A stretch of 64,000 bases of DNA. Source: an uncultured Acetatifactor sp. (lineage in GTDB: Bacteria; Bacillota; Clostridia; Lachnospirales; Lachnospiraceae). Both the position numbers and the translations under genes were made by a program. A model generated the notes under the pieces. That model did no database searches and was not told the DNA's origin. It was given only the letters and a program-made list of their open reading frames with translations. The DNA lies in assembly GCA_934433135.1 (NCBI GenBank), contig CAKRZO010000002.1:1-64000 (forward strand), in the 5' to 3' direction. Below, piece by piece: positions 14,972 through 22,578 of the stretch (its first letter is position 1; each line of letters begins with the position of its first letter).

Positions 14972-16828
14972 ATGAAAAAGAAAAGTATTATTGTCGAATG
15001 GATTATCTGCTATTTTATTATATTGATGATTCCCGTGATTACCATCTGCATCAACTATTTTTATAATGTGGAAATCATTAAGGGAGAAATCCGCAAGAGT
15101 AATGAGCTGGTCTTAAGCAATCTGGCGGACAGCGTGGATGGAATCATGGCGCAGGAGAGGGAGTTTTATGAACATATGCTCTCCTGTGAGGAATTCAAAC
15201 TTCTTCTGAACCGCAGGCAGCGTGACAACTGGTTTGATTATTATGTCAAAGAAGTGAGCTTGGAAGCGGAAAGTTACAGCAAATGGCGGGAAATGTCCTG
15301 TATGATTTATCTTTTCGGTGCGGATTATACGGTCGGAAAAGTCGGATACGGCAGTTTAATTTATTACGGAAGCATGCCCGCCGGCGTACGGGAGCAGATC
15401 GATTATCCGCAGTGGCTTTCCCTGCTTTCGGCACAATATACCGATGAGTTTTCGGTAAGGCGGTATCTGGACGGCAGGTCGGATGCGGAATGTATCGTAT
15501 ATGCCAACAGTCTGCAGTGGGGCGCATACGGAAAAGTGAATCTGTTTATCAGTCTTCCGGTATCTTCTATTGAAAAGCTGGCGCAAAGTCTGGAGCCGGG
15601 GACGATTCTGGCACTGGAATCGAATGATGCGCTGCAGCTGGCAGTATCCGCCGGGGGAACGGAAACGCTGCCTGGAGAGCCTTTTGATACGGAAAAATAT
15701 ATGATTATTTCGAAAGCTTCTTCGGAAAAGCAGGTGGAATATTTCCTCTTGATCCCAAAACGTCATTTCTGGAAAGAATTCTGGTATGTCCGTAATCTGT
15801 TCTGCATCAGTCTGGCGCTGACACTGCTGATGGGAGTATTCTGCGTGATGCTTATGATCCGGAGAAACTATCGGCCGTTGTCGAGCCTTTATGAGCGGAT
15901 CCGGGATAAATCCGGCGTTGGGAATGAATTTCAGCAGATCGAAGAAGCCTATCTGCTGCATCTGAATGAAAGCGATATGCTGCGGAAAAAGATCCGTTCC
16001 GGAGAGGAAGCGGTCAGACTCTATTATCTGATGTCTTTGATGAAGGGCTGGAATGTGTGGCAGCAGACGGAAGAAGCACCGGTGCGGCTTGCAGAGGGGG
16101 AGCAGTATCTTTTGGTCGGAATTTTGCTGCCTTTCTCGGAAGGAAGCGGGCGGAAACGGGATGATTTGCTGGCTTTTGTTGTGGATAATATTTTCTTAGA
16201 GCTTATGGAGGGGGAAAACTATTACCGGCTGGAAGAAGGGAACCGGCTGTTTTATCTGGTGAGAACCAAAGAAGACCTGCAGTGGCGAAAGGGATGCCTG
16301 GAGAGACTGGAATTCCTGCAGTCTTTTGTGGATGAAAAATTTAACTACAGCGTTTTTGCGGCGGCAGGAGGGCTGGAGCAGGATCTGGAACGCTTAAGGG
16401 ATCAGTATGTGACCATAACGGAACTTCTGGAGAATGCGGCGATTCTGGGAACAGGCCATGTTCTGGATACCCTGGAGCGGGGCGGGGAAAACGGAATTGT
16501 AAAGGAGATTTTTGATTATATCGAACAGAATTATACGCAGAGCAGCCTGAATGTCAATTCGGTAGCGGACGGTGTTCACCGCAATGCAAAATATATTTCG
16601 AAAATCTTTAAGGAGGAGACCGGCAAAAGCATACTGGAATACATTCATGCTTTGCGGATTCAGAAAGCGATGCAGCTGATCCGGTCGGAGAGGTGTTCTC
16701 TTGAAAAGATATACGAACAGGTGGGTTATGCCAATGACGTCACTTTCCGCAGAGCTTTTGTAAGGATCGTCGGCGTTGTGCCGAGTGAGTATAATAAGGA
16801 TAAGAAAGAGATAAAAGAAAGGCAGTAA
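14972..16828 (+). CDS. membrane-bound AraC-type sensor/regulator A (YesN-like)
   Basis: 618-aa one-component regulator. Residues about 8-32 form a first membrane helix, then an extracytoplasmic sensor domain to about 265, a second membrane helix (about 270-292), a linker, and a C-terminal AraC DNA-binding domain (about 515-615) with two HTH units, NVNSVADGVHRNAKYISKIF and EKIYEQVGYANDVTFRRAF. The ATG at 14972 is 11 nt after GGGAG; the GTG at 14960 abuts that site. It precedes a binding-protein/permease operon and is expected to activate it on sensing an oligosaccharide. It is the same length as the paralogue at 24214. Confidence 0.88.
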   Translation: MKKKSIIVEWIICYFIILMIPVITICINYFYNVEIIKGEIRKSNELVLSNLADSVDGIMAQEREFYEHMLSCEEFKLLLNRRQRDNWFDYYVKEVSLEAESYSKWREMSCMIYLFGADYTVGKVGYGSLIYYGSMPAGVREQIDYPQWLSLLSAQYTDEFSVRRYLDGRSDAECIVYANSLQWGAYGKVNLFISLPVSSIEKLAQSLEPGTILALESNDALQLAVSAGGTETLPGEPFDTEKYMIISKASSEKQVEYFLLIPKRHFWKEFWYVRNLFCISLALTLLMGVFCVMLMIRRNYRPLSSLYERIRDKSGVGNEFQQIEEAYLLHLNESDMLRKKIRSGEEAVRLYYLMSLMKGWNVWQQTEEAPVRLAEGEQYLLVGILLPFSEGSGRKRDDLLAFVVDNIFLELMEGENYYRLEEGNRLFYLVRTKEDLQWRKGCLERLEFLQSFVDEKFNYSVFAAAGGLEQDLERLRDQYVTITELLENAAILGTGHVLDTLERGGENGIVKEIFDYIEQNYTQSSLNVNSVADGVHRNAKYISKIFKEETGKSILEYIHALRIQKAMQLIRSERCSLEKIYEQVGYANDVTFRRAFVRIVGVVPSEYNKDKKEIKERQ

Positions 16829-16845
16829 AAAGAAAGAGCAGAATA

Positions 16846-16907
16846 AAAAGGGAGAAATGCCCCACAAAAAGGAAGCGGAACTTTTGTGGGCTTATTTCTC
16901 CCTTTTT
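16846..16907 (+). terminator. strong intrinsic terminator after AraC sensor A
   Basis: Long hairpin: AAAAAGGGAGAAATGCCC pairs with GGGC-TTATTTCTCCCTTTTT, with CCACAAAA/TTTTGTGG continuing the stem, and a T-run at 16903-16907. The T-run is also part of the promoter-upstream box of the next operon. Confidence 0.8.
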
Positions 16908-16941
16908 GTCGGTTTACAAAGGCGCTTTCTGGTGGTATGTT
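16900..16941 (+). promoter_or_regulatory. promoter and upstream box of transport operon A
   Basis: CCCTTTTTGTCGGT (16900-16913) then TTTACA (-35, 16913-16918), 17-nt spacer, TATGTT (-10, 16936-16941). Layout identical to 14888-14929. Confidence 0.7.
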
Positions 16942-17030
16942 GGGATTACAGCGCTGGAACGAAAATGAGTATTCGGAATGAAAATCGAAAACGAAAACAG
17001 AATAAGAAAACAGGAAAAGGAGTACGGATT

Positions 17031-18674
17031 ATGAGTACAAACAGGAAAGTGCGAAAGTTTTTGGGCGGTCTGCTGGCAGGAGCTTTGGTGATCAGCTGTC
17101 TGGGCGGCTGCGGAAACAAAAATGACAACAAAAAAGAATCTGTTCCGGAAAGTAAAACAGGTTCGCAGGCAGAAAGCTCGTCCGAACAGGAGAGCACCGT
17201 AAAAGAAATCGAAACGGAAGGCGTGACATTAAAGATCGCCTGGCTGGAACATGCGGAAGTAACGGCACATGCAAAGGATTTATCCCAGACGGCTTTCGGA
17301 AAAGCCTGGCAGGAAGCAACCGGCATTTCCTTTGAAGTCATGAATATGGCGGATGATCAGGCATTTAATCTGATGTTTTCCAGCGGAGAGCTTCCGGACA
17401 TTATCTATACACGGTTCGCAAGCTATCCGGGAGGACCGCAGGGCGCGATTGCAGACGGTATTATCGAACCTTTGAATGATTATATGGATTATGCGCCGAA
17501 CCTTAAGGCTGTCCTGGACGGAAACGAATCCTATCAGCGCGATACCATTACCAATAACGGCGATATCATCGGTTTCCCCTGGATCCGTGATGACAGCCAG
17601 GCAGGAGCTTTAAGCGTTATGGGACTTGCCGTACGGCAGGACTGGCTGGATGACCTCGGTCTTAAGGTTCCCACGACAGCGGATGAATTTTATCAGGTAT
17701 TGAAGGCATTCAAGGAAGAAAAAGGAGCGGAATATCCGCTTACGGCATACTCTCCCTGGCATTTCCGAACCTTGCTTTCCGAAGGAATGATTACTTCTCC
17801 ATTCGGTCTGGTAAAGGCGGATTTTTATCAAAAAGACGGAAAAGTACATTTCGGATATGCGGAGCAGGAATATAAGGATGCACTGACATGGTTAAACAAA
17901 ATGTATAATGAAGGGCTGATTGACCCGAACTTCGCCTCCATTGACGGCGCAACCTTCGATGCCAATATGACCAGCGGCGTTTCCGGAATGGGAGTGATTT
18001 CCGCCAACACAGCTAACCGACTGACCACGGCTATGGCGGACAGCGATCCAGAGTATGATCTGGTGGGAATTGCGCCTCTTCGTACGGCAGACGGAAAGAT
18101 TTCCATGAGTTCGCAGTATTCCTATCCGATTGACGGCTACTACGCAGTCATTACCCCGAATTGCAAGAATAAGGAAGCAGCTGCCATGTTTCTGGATTAT
18201 GGTTATTCCGAAGAAGGATCGAAGTTATTCAATTTCGGCCTGGAAGGGGTCAACTATGAAATGAAAGACGGTGTGCCTGTGGAAACGGATCTGGTCTTAA
18301 ACAATCCGGATGGATGGTCTGCAGTGGAAACCAGAGCATACTATCAGCTCGGCTGGGATTCCGGCCCGATGGTTCAGCTGTATGTGCCCCAGAGCGTTCC
18401 GGAGAGGACAAGGCAGGCCAGAGCCAACTTCGACCAGTCGGATATTGATAAGTATCTGATGCCTCAGCTGTACTTTGACGAAGAAGTCAGTGCGGAAATC
18501 TCCAAGTATAAGTCGGAAATCTATACCCTGACCAGGGAAATGCTGGGTAAATACATTATGGGTACGGAATCCTTGAACAGTTTCGATGACTATGTTGCCA
18601 CTTTGTATGAACTGGGTCTGGATAAGGTTCTGGCTTATTATCAGGAAGCTTTGGATGCTTATCAGTCCAAATAA
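17031..18674 (+). CDS. extracellular sugar-binding lipoprotein A (LplA/YtcQ-type)
   Basis: 547-aa ABC-importer substrate-binding protein. The signal peptide ends in LGGC with C27 as lipidation site, followed by a Ser/Glu-rich linker. The mature part has family-1 solute-binding features: LKIAWLEHAEV, FNLMFSSGELPDIIY, and the repeated GYYAVITPNCKNKEAAAMFLDYGYSEEG-type region. The true start is ATG 17031 with AAAAGGAG 8 nt before it; the frame extends upstream without meaning. It delivers an oligosaccharide to the two permeases encoded next. A perfect hairpin separates it from them. About half of its residues look conserved with the paralogue at 26180. Confidence 0.9.
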   Translation: MSTNRKVRKFLGGLLAGALVISCLGGCGNKNDNKKESVPESKTGSQAESSSEQESTVKEIETEGVTLKIAWLEHAEVTAHAKDLSQTAFGKAWQEATGISFEVMNMADDQAFNLMFSSGELPDIIYTRFASYPGGPQGAIADGIIEPLNDYMDYAPNLKAVLDGNESYQRDTITNNGDIIGFPWIRDDSQAGALSVMGLAVRQDWLDDLGLKVPTTADEFYQVLKAFKEEKGAEYPLTAYSPWHFRTLLSEGMITSPFGLVKADFYQKDGKVHFGYAEQEYKDALTWLNKMYNEGLIDPNFASIDGATFDANMTSGVSGMGVISANTANRLTTAMADSDPEYDLVGIAPLRTADGKISMSSQYSYPIDGYYAVITPNCKNKEAAAMFLDYGYSEEGSKLFNFGLEGVNYEMKDGVPVETDLVLNNPDGWSAVETRAYYQLGWDSGPMVQLYVPQSVPERTRQARANFDQSDIDKYLMPQLYFDEEVSAEISKYKSEIYTLTREMLGKYIMGTESLNSFDDYVATLYELGLDKVLAYYQEALDAYQSK

Positions 18675-18686
18675 AGAAAACAAACA

Positions 18687-18706
18687 GCCGGGCGGTAACG
18701 CCCGGC
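18687..18706. promoter_or_regulatory. intercistronic hairpin between binding protein A and its permeases
   Basis: GCCGGGCG-GTAA-CGCCCGGC, a perfect 8-bp stem with a GTAA tetraloop and no T-tract, 12 nt after the stop. Such a hairpin can protect the upstream message and make more binding protein than permease. Module B has a hairpin in the same place. Confidence 0.6.
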
Positions 18707-18722
18707 GCGTCTAAACTGTTAC
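18700..18722 (+). repeat. dispersed repeat R1, copy B
   Basis: GCGCGTCTAAACTGTTAC (18705-18722), one base different from copy A, overlapping the right arm of the intercistronic hairpin and ending 22 nt before the permease start. Confidence 0.6.
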
Positions 18723-18744
18723 GAATAAGGATCAGGAGAAGAAA

Positions 18745-19677
18745 ATGAACAAGGACAGCAGCAGACCGTTATTTGCCGCAAGACTGGGCAAGGATTTAAA
18801 GAAATACGCGGGAGCGTACCTGCTGGTTTTACCGGTGATTTTGTATTATTTGATTTTTTGCTATAAACCGATGTACGGTATTATCATTGCGTTTAAAAAT
18901 TTTCGCCCCGGAAGAGGAATCTGGGGAAGCGAGTGGGTAGGATGGAAGCATTTTCCCGATTTTTTCGGCTCTTATTATTTCTTCCGGATTTTGAAAAATA
19001 CGTTGGTAATCAGTATTTCCACGCTTTTGGTAAGTTTTCCGGTTCCGATTATACTGGCCTTGCTGCTCAATGAAGTCAAGAATCAGAAATTTAAGCGTAT
19101 TACCCAGACGATATCTTACCTGCCCCATTTTATTTCCATTGTGATCTTTTGCAGCATGATCAAAATATTCGTTTCGGAGAAGGGAGCCATTTTTGCCATT
19201 GTTTCCAAGTTTGGGGGACCGCAGTCTTCTTTACTGAATTTTCCGGAGTATTTTGTGCCGATTTATGTATTATCCGATGTCTGGAAGGGAATGGGATGGA
19301 ATTCCATCATCTATCTGGCTGCGTTGTCCGGAGTGGATCAGGAACTGTATGAGGCTGCGCGGATAGACGGCGCTGGACGGTGGAAGCAGACGCTGCATGT
19401 AACGATTCCCGGAATTTCGTCCACGATTATCATTATGCTGTTGCTAAGCCTGGGCAATCTGATGAGCCTGGGATATGAGAAAATCATTCTGCTTTACAAT
19501 CCCAACATTTATGAAACGGCGGATGTCATTTCCACATTTGTGTACCGGAAGGGACTTCTGGATTTTGAATGGAGTTACAGTACGGCAGTCGGATTATTTA
19601 ATTCGGTTATTAATTTTATGCTGGTTTTTCTTTTTAACAAAATCAGTAAGAAAGTAACGGAGGTCGGCCTGTGGTAA
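18745..19677 (+). CDS. ABC sugar transporter permease A1 (LplB family)
   Basis: 310-aa inner-membrane subunit with six predicted helices. The N-terminal block AYLLVLPVILYYLIFCYKP followed by MYGIIIAFKNF is the LplB-type signature. The EAA loop that docks the ATPase reads YEAARIDGAGRWKQTLHVT (about residues 205-223). It forms the channel with permease A2. No ATPase gene is present; these importers usually share one MsmX-like ATPase encoded elsewhere. It overlaps the next gene by 7 nt. Confidence 0.92.
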   Translation: MNKDSSRPLFAARLGKDLKKYAGAYLLVLPVILYYLIFCYKPMYGIIIAFKNFRPGRGIWGSEWVGWKHFPDFFGSYYFFRILKNTLVISISTLLVSFPVPIILALLLNEVKNQKFKRITQTISYLPHFISIVIFCSMIKIFVSEKGAIFAIVSKFGGPQSSLLNFPEYFVPIYVLSDVWKGMGWNSIIYLAALSGVDQELYEAARIDGAGRWKQTLHVTIPGISSTIIIMLLLSLGNLMSLGYEKIILLYNPNIYETADVISTFVYRKGLLDFEWSYSTAVGLFNSVINFMLVFLFNKISKKVTEVGLW

Positions 19678-20570
19678 ACGATAAAAAAAGAAAGAAGAAA
19701 ATAACCGGATATCGGCTCTTTTCCTGGATCAATATCGGTATTATGCTGTTGGTCATCTTTGTGACAGCATATCCGATTTATTACGTGATCGTAGCATCGG
19801 TCAGCTCACCGGCGGCACTGTACCGCCATTTCGGCGCCTTGTGGTATCCGCTTGCACCGTATACTTTTTCGGCTTATAAGAGTGTGCTCGGAAATCCCCA
19901 GATCGCTACCGGATTTGCCAATACGTTATTTATTCTTGTTGTGGGTGTTTCGATCAATATTATTCTGACCATGATCGGGGGATTTTTCCTGACGTTAAAA
20001 GGCCCCATGTTAAGAAAACTGATCGCAACCATGATTATTTTTACGATGTATTTCGGAGGCGGACTGGTTCCGGCTTATCTGAATGTGAAGGAGCTTAAGC
20101 TGATCAATACGCTGTGGGCGCTTATCATACCGGGGGCTGTCAACACCGTCAATCTGATCATTATGCGGACTGCTTTTGAAAGTATACCGGACAGTTTAAT
20201 TGAATCGGCACGGCTGGACGGGGCGTCCTATCTGCGGATCCTGACGCATATTATGATACCGTTAAGCAAAGCTACGATTGCGGTTTTGGTGCTGTATTAC
20301 GGAGTGGGGCATTGGAATTCCTGGTTCTCGGCATCGGTCTATCTGCAGGACAGCAGCCTGTATCCGCTGCAGCTGGTGGTTCACCGGATCCTGGATCTGA
20401 CCAGGATGAACGAGATGACAACCGGAGCCGATATCAGTGAGATGGCGCAGACGGCGGAACTGATCAAATATGCGCTGATCGTGGTAACAACGGTTCCGGT
20501 GCTGGTGATTTATCCTTTTGTGCAAAAATACTTTACCAAAGGGGTAATGATCGGAGCCGTGAAAGGGTAG
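19671..20570 (+). CDS. ABC sugar transporter permease A2 (YtcP/UgpE-like)
   Basis: 299-aa permease with six helices, starting TAYPIYYVIVASVSSP as in YtcP-type proteins. The EAA loop is IESARLDGASYLRILTHIM (about residues 180-200), and the end GVMIGAVKG is typical. It uses a GTG start at 19671 overlapping the stop of A1, with GGAGG 8 nt upstream, indicating coupled translation. Partner of permease A1 and binding protein A. A palindromic repeat about 30 nt after the stop may end the transcript. Confidence 0.92.
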   Translation: MVNDKKRKKKITGYRLFSWINIGIMLLVIFVTAYPIYYVIVASVSSPAALYRHFGALWYPLAPYTFSAYKSVLGNPQIATGFANTLFILVVGVSINIILTMIGGFFLTLKGPMLRKLIATMIIFTMYFGGGLVPAYLNVKELKLINTLWALIIPGAVNTVNLIIMRTAFESIPDSLIESARLDGASYLRILTHIMIPLSKATIAVLVLYYGVGHWNSWFSASVYLQDSSLYPLQLVVHRILDLTRMNEMTTGADISEMAQTAELIKYALIVVTTVPVLVIYPFVQKYFTKGVMIGAVKG

Positions 20571-20596
20571 AAGGCCTTAAAATGGGAGGGATAAGT

Positions 20597-20650
20597 GTGA
20601 AAAATCGTATTAAAATGCCGTGCATTGTATTTTAATGCATTTTCACACGG
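20597..20650. repeat. dispersed 55-bp palindromic repeat, copy 2
   Basis: Second copy of the unit at 11364-11420: starts GTGAAAAATCGTATT, shares GTGCATTGTA and TTTTAATGCATTTT, ends TCACACGG. A further hairpin, GGCTATTTGTG (20649-20659) with CACAAAATAGCC (20670-20681), follows directly. Confidence 0.65.
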
Positions 20651-20686
20651 CTATTTGTGCCGCAGGCGTCACAAAATAGCCACGAT

Positions 20687-20725
20687 CAGATTCCTCCGAC
20701 GCTAAAGTGTCTGCGGAATGGAGAT
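20687..20725. repeat. dispersed 39-bp palindromic repeat R3, copy 1
   Basis: Contains ATTCCTCCGACGC and GCGTCTGCGGAAT-like arms around a short A-rich loop. It matches 60963-61001 at 37 of 39 positions. The end of this copy supplies the GGAG ribosome site of the serine hydrolase gene. Confidence 0.7.
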
Positions 20726-20729
20726 GAAG

Positions 20730-22208
20730 ATGAGAGATTGCAAATTGACGGTCGTTACGCCGGAAAGTGTGGGGATTTCTTCGGCAGTTATCCGAAATTA
20801 TGTGGAAACTCTGCAGGAGCGCGGCGTGAATTTACATAGTTTTCTGATGATGCGAAAGGGAAAAATCTGTGCGGAAGGATATTGTCCTCCTTATACGGAG
20901 GACAAGCTGCAGCGGATGTATTCCATCAGCAAGACCTTCACCGCAATGGCTGTGGGACTTCTGGAAGAAGAAGGGAAAATAAAACGCAGTGACCGGATTG
21001 CGGATTATTTTAAGGAAGAACTTCCCCCAAAGCCGCATGAATGGCTTTTGCAGATGACCATAGAAGATATGCTGAAAATGGCAACGGTTTTTACGGAAAC
21101 CAAACACTGGTCCGGAGGAGGTCCCTGGGTAAAAGCTTATTTAAACTGCCCGGTAACCCATCCGCCCGGAACGATCTTCCTTTACGATACGGCGGCTTCC
21201 CATACGCTTTGTGCTCTGGTGGAAAGAGTAAGCGGGATGCCTTTACTGGAATATCTGCGCAAACCTCTTTTAGACCCGATCGGCTTTTCGAAAGATGCCT
21301 GGTGCATTAAGGGAACGGACGGATATTCTTGGGGCGGATCCGGAGTGATGGCAACTTTGCGGGATCTTGCCAAATTTGCATGGGTGCTTTTGCAGGGCGG
21401 AAGCTTTGAAGGAAAGCAGCTTCTTCAGGAGAACTTTGTGCAAAAAGCGGTGACACGCCGGATTTTTAATGACGAATACACCAATGGCTGCCGGTGGAAC
21501 GAAGGTTACGGCTACCAGATCTGGATCTTAAAAGACGGGGCGTTTGCGTTGCGCGGTATGGGATCCCAGCATGCGATCTGCTTTCCGCAAAAGGATTTTC
21601 TTTTTTGCTGCACGGCGGACAATCAGGGAGCGGAGCTTTATGACCGTCTGATCTACGAAGAATTGTATCGACAGGTGCTTCCGGGGCTTAAGAAAGAAGC
21701 GTTGGAAGAAAATCCGGCGGAATATCAGGCGCTTGTAAAGACCTGCAGGCAGATGCAACTTCCGGTGACGGCAGGGGAAAAGGACAGTCCCATGGCGGGA
21801 AAAATTGACAGCGTTGTTTATACGATGGAAGAAAATCCGATGGGGATCCGGGAGTTTTCCTTTTCTTTTAAGGGACAGGAAGGCGTTTTGGAATATCAGA
21901 CAGAGCGGGGGAGGAAGCAGATACCGTTCGGATTGGGAAAACAGGTGGAATATTGGTTCCCGGAGACTCACTATTTTTATGAGCAGATCGATGTCCCTTC
22001 CGGAAGATCGTACCGGGCCTGGTCCTGCGCTGCATGGAAAGATGAGCATACGCTGGTCATACGAACCCAGACGCTGGATGCTTACCTGGGGAACTTTACG
22101 GCAACCTTTTCTTTCCGGGGAGAGACGGTAGGGGTGCTGTTTGTAAAAACGGCGGAGTTTTTCTTTCAGGAGTATCACGGCTGCGGCGGCGGACGGCGTA
22201 AACCGTAA
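20730..22208 (+). CDS. beta-lactamase-related serine hydrolase
   Basis: 492-aa class C beta-lactamase/EstB-like protein. The catalytic S-x-x-K is in MYSISKTFTAMA (about residues 70-80 from this start); a Tyr motif YDTAAS (in place of Y-x-N) and a late GMGSQHA replace the usual HxG region. No signal peptide is visible, so an intracellular esterase or peptidase acting on imported ligands is more likely than a true beta-lactamase. A C-terminal beta-rich domain of about 130 residues follows. Of three in-frame ATGs I prefer 20730, 6 nt after GGAG. It follows transport module A, whose product it may process. Confidence 0.8.
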   Translation: MRDCKLTVVTPESVGISSAVIRNYVETLQERGVNLHSFLMMRKGKICAEGYCPPYTEDKLQRMYSISKTFTAMAVGLLEEEGKIKRSDRIADYFKEELPPKPHEWLLQMTIEDMLKMATVFTETKHWSGGGPWVKAYLNCPVTHPPGTIFLYDTAASHTLCALVERVSGMPLLEYLRKPLLDPIGFSKDAWCIKGTDGYSWGGSGVMATLRDLAKFAWVLLQGGSFEGKQLLQENFVQKAVTRRIFNDEYTNGCRWNEGYGYQIWILKDGAFALRGMGSQHAICFPQKDFLFCCTADNQGAELYDRLIYEELYRQVLPGLKKEALEENPAEYQALVKTCRQMQLPVTAGEKDSPMAGKIDSVVYTMEENPMGIREFSFSFKGQEGVLEYQTERGRKQIPFGLGKQVEYWFPETHYFYEQIDVPSGRSYRAWSCAAWKDEHTLVIRTQTLDAYLGNFTATFSFRGETVGVLFVKTAEFFFQEYHGCGGGRRKP

Positions 22209-22302
22209 AACCTTTGCCCGGACGACATCCGGGAGGCGGAAGCCTGATCCTTAAATTTAAACACGGATGGAGACGAAAGACCGGAAACAAAAAAATATAG
22301 AA

Positions 22303-22331
22303 TTGACAGACCGCGTCAATGCAGGTATAAT
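22303..22331 (+). promoter_or_regulatory. consensus promoter of the CNNM-type transporter gene
   Basis: TTGACA (22303-22308), 17-nt spacer, TATAAT (22326-22331): a perfect housekeeping promoter. The predicted start near 22338 leaves a leader of about 240 nt before the coding region. Confidence 0.9.
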
Positions 22332-22532
22332 AACGTTATCGGAACGCAGCAGTTCCGGCACAGAGTGAAATTATAAAAATGAGGCGGTGATTTTTAACAT
22401 GGACGACGACGGACACGCGGATACGCATATTATGTTTCCAGAAGAAAATGAGAACATTTCGTTGCCATGTGAGAATATGAATAGATAAGGTATAGTCTGC
22501 AAGAGGCATAAAGCGGCAGGCTATGCCTTTTT
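22332..22532 (+). promoter_or_regulatory. leader with hairpin, acidic leader ORF and intrinsic terminator
   Basis: Between promoter and gene lie, in order: a hairpin CGGAAC-GCAGCA-GTTCCG (22340-22357), a strong ribosome site, a 29-codon ORF (22399-22488), and a terminator. The terminator stem pairs GGTATAGTCTGC (22489-22500) with GCAGGCTATGCC (22516-22527), 12 pairs with two G-U, then TTTTT. AGGCATA (22504-22510) in its loop can pair instead with TATGCCT (22522-22528). The leader stop codon abuts the left arm. This is the layout of an attenuator; no known riboswitch consensus (M-box, yybP) was recognised. Confidence 0.7.
22399..22488 (+). CDS. putative 29-aa acidic leader peptide
   Basis: A 29-codon ORF beginning MDDDGHADTH and continuing FPEENENIS, ending at TAA 22486-22488. 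GAGGCGGTGA lies 8 nt upstream and matches the consensus Shine-Dalgarno at nearly all positions. Runs of Asp/Glu near the N-terminus and prolines destabilise translating ribosomes when Mg2+ is low, as described for the E. coli mgtL leader; a leader of this composition before a CNNM/CorC-type transporter suggests the same logic. Alternatively it may be the fossil start of a duplicated transporter gene. No direct evidence of translation. Confidence 0.5.
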   Translation: MDDDGHADTHIMFPEENENISLPCENMNR

Positions 22533-22578
22533 GTGTAAAAACAGATGTAAAAAGAAGGGTAGAGAAAGGATTTTACAA

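Noticed and set aside
15356..15961. 201-codon ORF antisense to AraC sensor A
   Set aside because: Antisense shadow of a well-supported coding region.
16857..17030. Upstream extension of binding protein A
   Set aside because: It lies in the terminator and promoter region; the signal peptide and ribosome site fix the start at 17031.
22338..22527. Known riboswitch (M-box, yybP-ykoY) before the CNNM-type gene
   Set aside because: I could not match the conserved cores of these classes; the leader ORF and terminator explain the layout better.
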